Shown: positions 36,627 to 49,935, counted from the stretch's first letter. The stretch: DNA of 64,000 bases from Diospyros lotus (GCF_014633365.1 NC_068340.1:15789879-15853878), one strand, 5' to 3'. Notes: generated from the sequence alone by a model not told the origin. Translations and numbers: made by a program.

Positions 36627-38217
36627 CACTACCAAAAATTCGTAATTTAGTGACGGATTTTGCAACAAAAATTTTCCATTGCAAATTAGAGACGTCTCAG
36701 GCGCGGATATTCCATCACTAAATTTTAGCGACAGATTTGCGATGGAATATTCCGTCACTAATTTTTTTTTTTAAATTTAGCGATGGAATATTCTATCACT
36801 AAATATTTTTAATATTTTTTACTAAAATTTTAAATTTAGCGATAGAATATTCTGTCGCTAAATAATTAAAAAAAATAATTTTTTTTTAGTGACGGGTGTG
36901 ACCTGGTCGCTGAATTTTGATGATTTATTTAATTTTTTTTTATTTTTTAGCGACGGGGTGACCCTGTTTTTGAATTTTCAATTTTTTTTTTTTTAGTGAT
37001 GGGCGTGACCCCGTCACTGAATTTTCAATTTTTATTTATTTATTTATTTTTTGCTACGGGTATGATCCCATCGCTGAATTTTTAATTTTATTTATTTTTT
37101 ATTTTTTAGCAATGGACGTGACCCCGTCGCTGAATTTTTAATTTTTATTTAATTTAATTTTTATTTTTTAGCCACGGGTGTTATCCTGTTGCTAAATTTG
37201 TATTTTTTATCTAATTAAATTAAAATTTTTTAGCAAAGGAATATTCCGTCACTAAATAATTAAAAAAATGATTAATAATTAGAAACTTTAGCGACGGGAT
37301 AAACCTATCTCTAAAAAAGAAAAAAATAATAAAAAATAAAATTTAGTAATTATGTATTAAACAAAGATTAAATAAAATTAAAATTCTTTAGTATGAATAT
37401 TTTATGTATTTTATTTACAAACGAAAATATGTAAATTGATATGATATTGTAAAATTTATAATAACAAATATGTATTAAACTAATTTTTAATCAAATAAAA
37501 CTTAAATATTTAAAAGATTAATTAATTACAACATTTAAGTGGTACATTAGTTGAGTTAAATATTTTCAATATTTATTTTTTAAAATATTAAATTATGAAT
37601 TTAAAAGATTTAAAATTTAAAATATTAATTCAAAATAAAATTAAAACATTTGGTAGCTAAATGTAGTATATAATTAATATGTGTAGTATATGTAATAAGA
37701 AGGCTTGCAGCTTGGATGGTCGCGCGCCCGCGTGCTCATCCGAGGGAACAAAGATCGAAACTAAGGAGGGGAAGGGAAAGGAGTTGTGTTGGGAGATAAA
37801 TCCCAGCGTACACGTGGCGGCTTAAGGGGCGTTGCTTGGCGCATAGAGGTGCTCGCACGTGTCCGCCCGTGGGATTAATTATTTTATTTTTTAAAAATAA
37901 AAGTTAGTGACGTTGATTAGCGACAGAACTTTTTTCGTCGCTGATTAAAATTTATTTTAATGTTTATTTTTTTATTATGTATTAGTGAAGGAATTTTTTG
38001 TCACTAAAATAATGTTAATTTTTTTTTATTTTTTATTTTTTTTAATTAGTGATAGAAATTTCCGTCGTTAATTTGTGCTGTCACAAAATCTGTCTCTAAA
38101 ATTTAGCTACGCCATTTTTAGCGACGGGAAGATGCTCGTCGCTAAATTTTTTAGCGATGGATTTTAATGTTTTAGCGATTGATATTTCCATCGCTAAATA
38201 TCGTTTTTCTTGTAGTG
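36627..38217. mobile_element. non-autonomous CACTA (En/Spm-type) transposon
   Basis: The element is 1591 bp. Its left end is CACTACCAAAAATTCG, its right end is CGTTTTTCTTGTAGTG (inverse CACTACAAGAAAAACG), and its 3-bp target duplication is AAT (36624-36626 and 38218-38220). Subterminal repeats of TTAGCGACGGAATATTCC type and their inverses fill both ends, as expected for CACTA transposase binding regions. There is no transposase frame. It interrupts the copia C2 pol gene; the flanks rejoin as VKFEYF-RSELGM. Confidence 0.9.
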
Positions 38218-38220
38218 AAT

Positions 38221-38920
38221 ATTCAAATTTGACTTTATCTAGGGGTTTGGTAAAAATAATCTCTACTTGATGATTAGTGTTAACAAATTCTAATTTGATG
38301 TCTCATTTTTGTACATGATCCCTAATGAAATGATGCTTGAGTTCAGTGTGTTTAGTTCTAGCATGAAATGCAGGATTCTTAGTTAAGGGTATAACACTTG
38401 TGTTATCACATTTAATTGGAATATTTTGAAGTTTTATACCAGTCTTTTAGTTAATGTTTTATCCATAAGATTTGTGCATAACAACTTTCAACTGCTATAT
38501 ATTCAGCCTCAGTAGAAGAGAGTGCAACGATATTTTGTTTTCTACTAGACCATGATATTAGAGAATTTCCTAAGAATTGGTATAACTAGTACTCTTCCTA
38601 TCAATTTTACAACCACCATAGTCTTTATCGATATAGGCCACTAGGTCAAACTCGTTTGATTTAGGATAAAACAATTCTAGATTGAATGATCCTTTTAGAT
38701 ACCTAAAGATTCTATTTACGGCCTTTAGATGAGATTCTTTAGTATTGGATTGAAATCTAGCACATAGGCAAACACTAAACATAATGTCTGGCCTATTTGT
38801 AGTCAAATATAATAATGATCCAAGCATACTCCTATATAGCTTGTTATCAACATCTTTTCCTATTTCATCCTTATCTAGATATAATAAACTACTCATCTTT
38901 GTCCCTTTATGCCTCTTTTT
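38221..38920 (-). pseudogene. copia C2 pol 3' part (RT end and RNase H)
   Basis: The minus strand reads MLGSLLYLTTNRPDIMFSVC, the copia motif after the RT, followed by FDLVAYIDKDYGGCKIDRKS and, past a frame break, ALSSTEAEYIAVESC (RNase H). It ends near 38221 with the PLDKVKFEYF segment and continues across the CACTA element. Several stops make it non-functional. Its sequence differs from C1, so it is a second copia family (SIRE-like). Confidence 0.8.
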
Positions 38921-39483
38921 GGTCGTTTGTCCTTACTAGTCATTTTAGGGTTTTGGTCTTGCATATAAAAAGGTAAGAAGAAGCAAAAAGTGATAGATGA
39001 TTTTTGGCATTGGCAGTTGTGGTTCATTTCTCTTAGTCATTGTGTCGTTCTTCTTCCTCTTTCAGTACCCTAAACCTTTGCCTTATTAGTTCCCTTTGCT
39101 GCTCCATCAATTCCTTAATTGCTAGAGTAGCAATCCCATTCCAATAGATAGTCTATTGGATTGGGTATTCTATTTTCAGCCCAATATCCAGCTTGAATCA
39201 CCCATATGAGACTTGTTTACCACATGGGTCTTCCTCTAAGGTTCATCCACATAAGGAGCATAGACTAACTAGGCTCCCATATTTTTAGGAGACGGGTTAG
39301 TCTCCCGGTTTGCTATTCGGGGCAGTAGAAGACTGCTCGATTCTTGGATTGTTGGAGGCAAGAGTTGCTACCATCGGAGGTGTGTTCAACCTTTACCTAA
39401 GATTTGGAATCTCCATAAGGTATATTTCTAAACTCCCTATGGAATGGTTTTAGTTTTTATGCATATGATTGATTGATACCGAG
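38921..39483. other. unresolved repeat-like DNA
   Basis: It contains a TATAAAAAGG motif near 38967 and GC-normal DNA that could be LTR leader sequence. No end structures or coding frames are recognised. Confidence 0.3.
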
Positions 39484-41053
39484 TGTAATACCCAGTATTA
39501 CACGGTGTTGAAAATATAAAATTTTCAGTTATTTTTAAAGGACTTGGAGTAGTCCGGAGAGACCAAAAAGTTGGTTTCGAGAAATTAATTAATAAAATTA
39601 TTTAATTGATGGCATGGGAATGCCTGAGACTTGGATGTCCAAGAAAGACGGCACGAGATTGGAGAGCGTCTTGAGGTGAGGCTAATGACGCTGAAAGCAA
39701 TCAGATCGAAAATAGTTTTCGAAAAAGTTTCTGTATAAGCCTAAATTGTTGACTAAATCGAATGGTTGTGAGGGACATCCAGAAAGTCAAAGGGACCTTA
39801 GGGATGGTCCAATTTTGTGAGTGAGACAATCTTGAAGCATTTTCGGGTGGAATAAATGTCTTGTGCAAGCGCATGGATGAAATTGATCTTTTTGAGTAAA
39901 TATCAGTTGTTAATTTTAGAGAAATCAAGATTTTTATTGGTTTGGTGATAATTAATTAAGGCCTTAGAGGGTCCAAGTGCAATTAATAAATTTTTAAGTG
40001 AAAATAAGGAGATTTTGAAGTGAGGTAAATGTGCAATTATATATGTGTGTGTGTGTGGCTTGGGGGCAAGTGTGCTACATTGAGTGGCTAAAATTAAATC
40101 GCATTTTGTTTCTCTCATTTGAAGCATGGTCGAGAGAAATAGAGAAGTAGAGATCTTGACGGAGCTGGGGGCAGAGAGCTAATACAAGAGAGAGAGAGAG
40201 AGCTTGGGTCGATCGATGGCCAGCTGGGGGCTGGTTGGAGGCAGCAGTGGCATCAGAGAGTAGTGGCTTGAGGCGGTGGACCAGCAAGCACGCGATGGCG
40301 CACGAAGGTGACTGAAACGACCAATGGTAGCGACTGTGCGACAGCTAGGAGCAGCCGATGGTGTGGCCACGATGAGAAGCGAACGGACAACAATGTCGTT
40401 ACTGTGCACACGGGCTAGAGGCGCGGGAGGCCACGGTAGTGGTGGCCAATGGCGGCAGTTGGAGGTAGGCAGCTAGCTGTCGGAGGCGAGCTGACAGGCG
40501 GCGGAGGCTCAGGTGGTGGGTGGCCAGCGGAGCTGCTACGCAGGCTGTGCGCGTGCATGAGGTTGAAGAGAAAGAGGGATAAAAAAAGAAAAAGGAAAAA
40601 ACTCTAGAAAAATGCCCAAAAAAATTCTTGAAAAATTGAAAAAAATTCTAAAAATTAATTTGGGGCTCGAGGAGAGTGCCAAAGGCACGGAAATGGAATC
40701 TGGGAGTAGGGTGGTAGCCAAGGAGGTAACGCCAATGTGGGCTTTTTGTCGAATTTATCCTCCAGATTAGTTGACATAAATTAATTAAATTATTTCAAGT
40801 TATTTGCATTATGTGGGATAATGTAGAATAAGTGTTGGTTGGTTTAAACTCTTAGTTGGGGTTGGTTGAAAATTGTTGATGGGTGGTTTTTGCGGTGTTT
40901 GGCAAAAGCATAAGCCATGGCTTAATTTCTTATGGAGTTGGGTTTTTGTGTGATGGTATTTAGGTTCTACCGAGGAGGCGATGATACTTAAAAAGTTTGG
41001 AGTTTAGCTTGGCGTTCTTGCTCTTGGGAGAAGAGGCTTCAAGCCAGGTAAGG
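39484..41053 (+). mobile_element. decayed gypsy LTR related to the 9416/17771 pair
   Basis: It starts TGTAATACCCAGTATTACA. In inverse orientation to the LTRs at 9416 and 17771, it shares their T-rich/A-rich run (here at 40575-40650), the block with GGCTCGAGGA and TGCCAAAGGCACGG, a CT/GA microsatellite (40187-40201) and a GC-rich block. I infer a plus-strand relative of the same LTR family. The right end is replaced by another LTR start at 41054. Confidence 0.55.
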
Positions 41054-42850
41054 TGTAACACCCGGTGTTAGGAGAATGAGAAAAGAAGTGAGAAACTTTC
41101 AAAAATGCCCTTGAGAAGATGAGAGATCTTAAGGAAAATAGTGTCCTATGAGAGGGGCATTTTGGTAATTTGTATAGTGAGGTTCAATAAAGGGTATTTT
41201 GGTAACTTGAAAATATAATTTCTAGGTGGAATTAAGTATGGAAGTGAATTAACTTTCCATTTTTGTAAAAGTGAGGAGATAAATGAGAGTAATAATTCAC
41301 AAAGGGTAGTTTGGTAATTTTGGAGTAAATTCCATAAAAGAATTAAATTGTGGAGAATGGAAAAATAGTGTATATTCAATTATTTGAGAAAATAATTATT
41401 TTTTCCTAAATTGGTGGATTAATGTGGTAATGCCACATGGATGGTTGAGATGGAAGCTTGGAAGCTAAGTTTGGTGTCTTAGAGTGACACATGACATTAT
41501 GTGGTCCAAGATAAATGGATAGATTTAAATAAATGTAAAAGAAATACTAATTAGTCTTTTAAGCGTTTAATGAGAGGCATGTTGGTGTTGGATTAAAAGA
41601 AAATTAAAAAAAAATTAAATTAGTCATGCATTAATGGTGAAAAATAGTCTCATTAATTTAAATGGGAAAGAAATAAAAAATTTAAGAGATCTAATAGGTG
41701 AGATGTATTCTTGAAAAGAGAATGAATCCAAGGGTGGAGATTTAAAGAGAAGAAATGTTATGGATTTCCAAATATTAAAGAAATGAATGGTTGAGATTAA
41801 ATCTTTTAAAAGCATATGGATTGTGCTTTCTTTGGAAGCTTGAGATCTTCTCTTGGAAAGTAAGTAAAAATCTAATGGATGAGATTAAAGCCTCCAAAGC
41901 ACATGGATTGTGCTTGTTATGGAAGGCTAGGATGTATTCTTCCAACTTAAGTAAAACCCTAGGGCTAGGATTTATTCTTGCCATGGAAATAAAATAAGTG
42001 GATAAAAGGGAATTTTGGCTATATAAAAGGAGGTAGAGAAGAGGGCTAAGCTTTTTGGCCAAGTGCTTAGATGAAGAGAGAAAGAAGTTCTCTAATGAAG
42101 AAGAAAGAAAGAAAGAGCAAGAAGGATTGAAAGCCTGAAGAGTCTTCAAATCAAGTTCTTGAAGCTTCAGAGAAGGGTGTTAAGGTAAGAGATAGCCCCA
42201 TGGGATGGTGGCTAGCAAATTCTAAGTATGTGCTTAAAATTTGTAAATGTGTGCATTGGCATGTTTTTCTTTGTGTTTAAGGACTTATGGCCATGAGGTT
42301 GTGTGGGGTAGGGTAGTTTAAGCCTCAAACCTAGGTGGTTCTGAGGATGTGGAAGCCTTAACCATGTTGCATGCATGAATTTGGCATCACATGATATGTT
42401 TTTGTTCATACTTATTATCATTGCACCCTTATTGAGCTTAATAGCTCATGAGATTTTACCCTCACATATAGGTTGTAAAGGCATGGAAAAATCAAGGCAA
42501 AGATGGAATGGCATGTGGAGGCATGGAAATGAAGATTCAAGAGTGTTGTATGGCTTAGGGAAGCCTATTTTGTTGCATTCGATTCATGTGATGTAATTTA
42601 TTTTGTTGGTTATGGCTTGTTAAAGCTTAAGTCCATGGGTGTATTTTTAGTTTTGGAATGTATGATTCTATTTGAAAATGAGATATTGGCTTATGACTTG
42701 TGGAGGCCTAAGTATTGATGTAAATCTCACTTTTGGTATTGGTTGTTGGAAGCATCAAAGGGATTAAATAAAATATTTTTTGTTGGAAATGTGGTGCTTT
42801 TGGTGCTTATTTCGGAATGTGTAATTTTTGAAAAATTTGGGTTAGAAGGT
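41054..42850 (+). mobile_element. second gypsy-type LTR or fragment
   Basis: It starts TGTAACACCCGGTGTTAGG. A clear CTATATAAAAGG TATA-like motif lies near 42018, with GA-rich leader-like DNA (42070-42120) after it. The distal end is not defined and abuts the L-family LTR at 42851. No coding frame is recognised. Confidence 0.5.
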
Positions 42851-43832
42851 TGACTGCACTCTCACCCTGCAATTAAAACATAAAACAAAACACAATAAAA
42901 AATTTATATTTTTCTTTTCTTTATTTTGGTGAGAGGTTTATACTCATCAGTGTACAAGTGCAGTTGTAGTTCAAATTTAAATTTATATTTTCTGGATGAG
43001 TCCAAGTCGTCCACTGAGAGATTTATTTATGACAAAAGAAAAAGAATATCACACACGCACACGCATTTAGACAAATTGGCAACAAGGGTTTTTTTTTTTT
43101 TTTATGGTTTTTTAGACAACATAAAGCAAGGTAGAAATTGAAATAAATACTAAACGTGAGAATATGAAATTGGATAGTACTTGGGTTAAAACAATTTCAG
43201 CGCCAACTCGTTGATTCCCAAATTTTTTCAGAAAATATCAACAATATTAATTTAATTTCAGATATGAGGGTTTGTTATTAAATGCAATTAGAGATGATGA
43301 TAGTTCTAGTTTAAGCAATCCCCATACATGATATGCAGGATTCTAATTTAAGCAACTACCATAAATCCAATTGCAATTAATACACAAAACAACTAAATTA
43401 ATCATTCGGATTTGGGTATGATAGCGTTTCCAGTTCTAGTAACTCTCATGCATGACATGAAAGCTCTAAGTTAAGCTTACGCTCCAATTCAAACCTAGTG
43501 ATTTCTCAATAATTAAGACACATTCATACTGAAATTTAAATTAATGTTACTCATTTAAAGCGCAGCTTTCTTTGAGAATCATTGGCGTTGGACACTGTCC
43601 TTGCCTTAATCCAAGATTAGATTTAACTACTCATCTCCATTTGAAAGTTAATTGATGGAATTTAAATGACGTAATTTAAATAATAGAATTTAAATGACAG
43701 GAATTAAAATAGTAGAAACTAACCGGCCATTTAGGCGGTGAATAATTAAATGACAAGAATTAAAATTACAGAAATTTAAAAGCATAAACTAACCGGCCAT
43801 TTAGGCGGTGAATAATAAAGTAACAATAAATG

Positions 43833-46476
43833 TGTAACACCCCCTCTCCTAGAACTGCCCGAGAAGAGGTGTTACTGGGGATAATAAAACAAACTGACTG
43901 ATAACTGAATTCTGATACCAATACTGTATATATCAATTAACTGAATAAAACTCTGAGTCAACAAAAACTGAAATCATAATTGCATCTAAGGGAAATTCCC
44001 TAAACTGGAAATTAAAATGAATCTAAATTGATCAAACACTAACTAACAACTAATAACTAATAACTCCCAGACATCTTTGGTCTTGAGCGGCTCCACGTAC
44101 ACACACTACTGGACACTGCTGCTAGGCCCCACATCTGGTACTCCCCCACTAGGACCTGGAATGGTGAAGAGTACAAGGTGAGCTACGAAGCTCAGCAAGT
44201 AATAAACTGGAAAGAATAACTGAAGCTGAATCGAAGAATATCGATACTGATAAAAATACTTACTGAACTTGTACTGAGAGATATAATAATCACTGGATGG
44301 CATTTATAAGATGAAATGCACATAATCTGTAAACTAAATGCAGGTATGCAACTTTGGCCCATAGGCCCACATAACTGTAACACTTACCTGACTGATCTGA
44401 GTCCTGCAAACATAAAAACTGTAAGCACATACTTTGGGCAATATGCCCCTAGCTCCCTGGTCGACATCAGGCGAGCATCTCATAACTGAGATATAATTGT
44501 ACTGATACTAGTGGGATCCCTGCGGACAAGCCGCCTGGCGCGCATAATGCAATGCTCATATAAATGCTGGCACACGATATGTAGTGCTCCACATAAGTCA
44601 TGCTCAATGCTCATACAATGTGTATGCACATAATCTCACAAAATAATGTTGACCATGTCATAATGAACTGCTAAACATGGTATATGATTTTTACTAGAAA
44701 TGTTGAGATTCAAATATTCTGAAATTTCTGAGTATAGGCATGGCATATTGGATTTTGTCATATCTTGGCATAAAAATTCAATATCTGAATAATTGAATAT
44801 TTATATTAAATTTAATACTTGAATCAAGAATTTATTGGAAGCCATTTGGATGCCATTTGATACTATTTGGATGATTGAGAAAGTCTAAGGAGAAAATTTG
44901 AATGAAAAACAGCTCATTTGAATGAAAAAAATGGATTTCAGCAAGCTCATTCGAATGGCAGAAAACTCATTCGAATGACAGAGACTCATTCGAATGACAG
45001 AAGGCTCATTCGAATGACTGATGATATTCAAAGGCTATTCGGATCTGATCTGGGACTCATTCGAATGACTCTCAAATTCATTCGAATGAATTTTGGAAAA
45101 TTTCAACTTTTGAACTGGCAAAATGCGACTCATTCGAATGCAACAGTAACCTTATTCGAATCAATTTGAAGATCATTCGAATGACAAGAAGACTCATTCG
45201 AATGACAGACTATACAAAGCAACAACTTACTCACATCTTCAAGGGCTCATTCGAATGACAACAAGGCTCATTCGAATGACAGTCAAAAAACCTCAAAAAT
45301 TCATACGAATGATACGATAACACATGACTCATTCGAATGACCAAGAATTCATTCGAATGACTGGAATATTATAAGGGAAAAGCTTACGATAACACTGAAA
45401 CTTATTCGAATGCTTTGAAATTCATTCGAATGATACAAGACTTATTCGAATGACTGGAATCTTATCAACTATAAAACTTACGATAACAGAGATCGTATCT
45501 TGAATCAAAACTTAACTTCACTACACCATTCCAAAAGAAATCTTGGGAGAACAATCCCAATTGATATATTAACAACTTGAGGGATGATTTACTGATCATA
45601 ACTCATATAAACATTGCAAGGAATATACATGAACTGGCTGGTACTCACTGTACGCATGAAAATACATAAATAAACATGCACTAAACTGATATAACTCACT
45701 GTAACGCACATATATGAATATACATGCACTGGAACTGATTCAATTATGGAAATCTGGTATCCAACTCAATCAAGACCTGTAAGAAAGGATTACAGGGGAA
45801 GGATACTTGCCTTATGATCTTCTTGATCGACTTAATGATCTCACGAGAGCCTCCTATGCAAGACTTGAACTCACTGCTCGTGCCTATATATATATATATA
45901 CACTGACTGTAACATAAATCTGAAACTTAAACAAAGAGTTGCTGAAACTGATGATCGAATGCTAAATACGATCCTGTAAGAAAGGTTTACACGGAGAAGA
46001 ACTTGCCTTTCAAACTCTCTGATCGATCCAATGATCTAACAGAAGCCTCCAACGCAAAGCCTTTAATTCGCTGTTGAAGCTTCTTCTTCCCTCTGTTGTT
46101 CTTCACACGGCGAAGACAACATGGCTAATGACCATTATATATATACATATGCTTAAGAGAAACCCTAATGCCATCTCTTTCTCCTAATATAACTAGGAGT
46201 CTTTCAATCCGAATCCTTCTCACGGCTGGGATTAATTAATCTCTTAATCAAAATAATTCTATTTACTAATTGAATATTAACATCCAATCCGTAAATGACC
46301 AAAACGTCCTTGCATTTAATTTTCACAATAATTAAATATAATTAAATGCTATTTTCTCAATTAAATCTCTAAATTGCCACATTAAATAATTAAATGGCAA
46401 ATCCTCTTAATTAATCGCTTCAATAATTAATTAACTAATTCTAAATAAATACTAGGCCCTCTAACGGGTTGTTACA
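43833..46476 (-). mobile_element. solo LTR, gypsy family G2
   Basis: This 2644-bp LTR (plus strand TGTAACACCCCC to GGTTGTTACA) has a perfect AAATG duplication (43828-43832, 46477-46481). It is nearly identical to the G2 3' LTR at 51881-54488. The empty target exists in inverse form in the related L-type LTR near 34803-34830 (TTATGTCATTTATTGTTAC), confirming the insertion. An internal segment of about 110 bp is duplicated (about 45776-45890 and 45965-46080). Confidence 0.92.
44885..45470. repeat. array of the palindrome CATTCGAATG in the G2 solo LTR
   Basis: ATTCGAAT occurs 17 times in about 590 bp, 14 of them as the full 10-bp palindrome CATTCGAATG, often as CTCATTCGAATGACAG. Near-copies (CATTTGAATG, CATACGAATG) are also present. 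Spacing is irregular. Confidence 0.92.
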
Positions 46477-46734
46477 AAATGACATAAGAATTTAACAGAA
46501 GAAAGAAATGAAGTAAAATCACAAGAGAAAACAATAGAGAAAATAAGGAAGAACAAAAGCAATTCTCAAAGAGAGAATTCTAAGGAAACAACTAAACTTT
46601 GATTCAAGAATAATAATCACTCTTACAAATGCATTCAAGTGAGTTATTTATACCCCACAAGATGCAATACAAACCACACAATTTCAATTATTCAACTAGA
46701 CATAATTATATCTAATGGGCACTCACACACTTAA

Positions 46735-46895
46735 AGTTAAATGAATTTTAGTTATAATACACACCTAATATTAAATGGATTTTAGCTAAAATACACACCT
46801 AATAAAACACTCATGAAGTTAAATGGATTTTAGCTATAATGCACACCTAATAGTTAAATGAATTTTAGCTAAAAAACACACCTAATAAAGCACTC
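46735..46895. repeat. 35-bp minisatellite, four units
   Basis: Units begin GTTAAATGGATTTTAGCTA and end ACACACCTAATA. Two of them carry about a dozen extra bases. The array lies inside the L-family LTR. Confidence 0.8.
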
Positions 46896-48189
46896 ACATA
46901 ACAAATATTTAAAAATAAATTTCTACAATTAGGTTTTTGATCTTCATTAGGATTAAAAATAAGACTTGGGCCTTCTCCAAATGATATCTTCCATGGGTTG
47001 CTCAAATTGGGCCTTAATTCTTCATGATGGGCTTTTAAGTCTTCATGGAGTTTACTTCTTCATTCGCTTTAATTCTTCATTCTTCAATCCAATTTAAGTC
47101 TCCAATCCCACATTCTTTATGCCTACAAGCAAACAATTAAGTGTTATTAAATTATATATTATGTATATATTTATATGATATATTATATCATATATTATAT
47201 ACTTATATATTATATAAATGCTCCATGCATGCACTCCATTGAGTATATGTATTGTGTTATAATATATATATATATTATATTTACATGTTTATTATAATAT
47301 ATTATATATCTATATAATAAGGGAGGATGATTTTTGAAATCTATAGACAAATGTGAGGGAGACAATTTTTTAGTGGTTTAGATGAGTTTTGAGTGTTAGT
47401 GGATGGTTGGGATTAATTTCACTTCCCGCCCAATATGAGAGACATCTTTCTCTCTCTTACAACCCATCCACCCACCCACTCCCTCAGTCACTCTCTCTCT
47501 CTCTCTCTCCCTTTCTCTTTCTCTCTCGCAAACCCAGGATCCCCGAACCCAACGTCCGCCATGGACGGTCACCAATGCCCCCCCGGCCGGTCGGTCGCCA
47601 CCAACCCCACCTCAGCCATCAACGTTCCCCGAACCCACCGGTCGTCATGGGCGGCGGCTGCCGACGCCCGCCCCTCCCTCCCGCCAGCCGTCACCAACGC
47701 CCCCTCACCTGCCGTTGATGTTTCAGTTATTTTTGCTGTGTATATGTATGTGTGTTGTGTGTGTATATGGGTGTGTGCGACGGCCGTGTTGTGTGTGTGT
47801 TCTGTGTGTGTAAAATCCAAAATATCCTCAACATTCAGAGAGCTGGGGATTTGCAGAGACTGTTGCCCTTTTTCGTAGATGCCGATCTGTCTTCTCAAAT
47901 CGATCGGCTTCGTCCGAGAGTCGATGTTTCAGTTCTCAAACTCAACAGCCCCTTTCGGTAAGATATCTTATAAGTTGTCCAACCGATCTGTTTTGTTTGA
48001 TTGCGGTTTCTGTTCATAAGAATTGGTTTTCGAATCAAAAAATAGATCTGTCGTTGGTTTCCGTTCGGAATCAGAAAACAAATCGGTGAATCGGAGTGTG
48101 ACTGTCAAATCGCCGATCTTTCCCACTATTTCTCGCCTCAATCTCTGTATTCTTTCCCACTGATACTTAAAGATGCAAATATTAGGTTG

Positions 48190-49725
48190 TATTAGGTTGA
48201 TGGAGTGGAAGTGGAAGAAACCATTGGATTGAACAAAATGTGGCAGAACAACTGGGAAGCCGACAAAATGTGAGTGTTATTTTTAATCTTCATTACCTTC
48301 TGTTGTTTTTCTCTCCCTTAATTCCAGAAGTTCTTAATATTTTAAGTCATAGAAATTTAACTCAGCTTTGAGTTTGAATTTCTTGAACACCAGTTTTCAT
48401 TGTTAGATTCTGTTTATACGAAGATTCACTTTTTCATTGTCAGATTTACTCTGACCCGTACCTAAAGGCATATGAAAGTCGTATGCATTTTATCATTTTC
48501 CATTTTATTGTTGTACATTTTCCAACTACGGATTTGGATTGATACAATGACATGTTTATATTCATTGTATTGATATAGTTGTTTGTGTATGAAGAATGGT
48601 GTTGTGGTAATTAGTATATAGTTGGATTTTAGTGTACATATGACATGATTTGATTATGATTATGAAATATATAAGCTTTGTAGATAGGTTGATTAATTTC
48701 ACTGCTTTGATTATCATTTATTTGGACCCTCTTGATCGGTCCATGATCTGTTTGTTGAAGATAGGGGCAGAAACGAGCTGTAAATACATGATCACGAGCT
48801 GCGGCTTTGGTGGGTCTATTTCTATTATTCCTGATTTTGCTTTGTTTTCCAGCTTTGATGCCAAGCATATAGCTCCTTGAGCTTCTGGGTTTTTGTTTTT
48901 AATGCTTAACAAGGTTTTGGGTTTAGTTGGTTGGGGTTTTCTTTGGTGAAATGGGCGTTTGATGATGAAATGGTCTCAAACCTCTGCTTTTGGGTCGTTT
49001 CTTGCTTTTGCTAGGCTGCCAAACTGAAATTATGCAATTTTCATGCAGCGATTTGAGAAAGAATAGCGCTTTTGCGAGATTGCTTTATTCTGTTTTGAGA
49101 AAGAATAGCGTTGTTCTAATGTACTGTCAATTTATTTTGCTGTAAAAAGAGACAATTTGAACATTCCCTCAGAATTTTCTCTGCAGTAATTTGCTTTTAC
49201 TTTTGAGAAGAACCCTGGTCTCCAATGGATCTTTCAGTGCTTTATTTATGAGTAGCTCTAATGTTAGTAGCATTTAATCTACTATGTAAATATGATAAAT
49301 TATCCAATTGCATTTTTAGTTCTAATTTCTCATCAAAAATAAAATAGAATAGAATTCTGGTGCTAAGCTGAAGTGTAGTTAATGTTTGGTGTTTGACCCC
49401 TCGCCCCCCTTATTTTTTTCACCCGTGGATTACACTGCAACTTGGGATTTAACTTTCTTTACAAAGACTTACCATTTTACCTTCTGTTTTCATCATTTTT
49501 TTTTCTTCTAATTTTGCATTTGGGGAATTTTAGTTATATTAACTTTGAGAAGAATCCTCACTTTTTTACCATATAATTTATTACAGATGGCTGATAATTA
49601 TTGCAGGCCTGATTTGAAAAATGCCGCACTTGCAAGGTTGAGTGCTGTGCATAGGAGCCTTAAGGTTGCCAAATCAGGTGTGAAGAAGAAGAAAAGACAG
49701 GCAGGCTGCTAAGACCACCCGAGGT
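48190..49725 (+). pseudogene. captured two-exon gene fragment in the Helitron (unknown gene)
   Basis: A coding-like segment ending about 48270 reads GLNKMWQNNWEADK and is followed by a GTGAGTG donor. An acceptor TTGCAG at about 49606 leads to a segment continuing in frame: [20 protein letters not shown], then [13 protein letters not shown] small insertion (GGCAGGCT) then causes a premature stop, while the next bases would read AAKTTR in the shifted frame. The spliced structure and conserved-looking basic C-terminus point to part of a normal plant gene picked up by the Helitron. I do not recognise the family. Confidence 0.55.
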
Positions 49726-49935
49726 AGGAGGTGAACTTAAGAAGATGTGATTTTTGCATGATTAATGGACGCATGGAATGTTTGGATTTTCATCTTTTTT
49801 GTTGTTTCGAAGCTATTTTTCCTTTTGACTTGAGTAGATCAAGTTTCGAAGTGGAAATGAAAGAGATGTGGTGTTTTATGACATGATTTGATTATGATTA
49901 TGAAATATATAAATATTGTAGATATGTTGATATAT
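48641..49935. repeat. pair of about 50-bp direct repeats inside the Helitron
   Basis: The block GACATGATTTGATTATGATT plus ATGAAATATATAA occurs at about 48641-48675 and again at about 49879-49915, followed by similar TTGTAGATA sequence. It lies in the captured region and may mark an internal duplication. Confidence 0.75.

Noticed and set aside
40179..40409. GC-rich frames in the region 40150-40550
   Set aside because: The region corresponds to the GC-rich block of a gypsy LTR family seen at 10510 and 18860, and no protein motif is present.
44106..44303. Frame repeated almost identically at 52148-52345
   Set aside because: Its conservation reflects the high identity of two LTR copies, not protein constraint; no motif or start context supports translation.
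47389..47878. Plus-strand frames near the Helitron 5' end (Pro/Ser-rich)
   Set aside because: They are CT-microsatellite and GC-rich sequence read in several frames at once. They could be captured 5' UTR, but nothing shows a protein.
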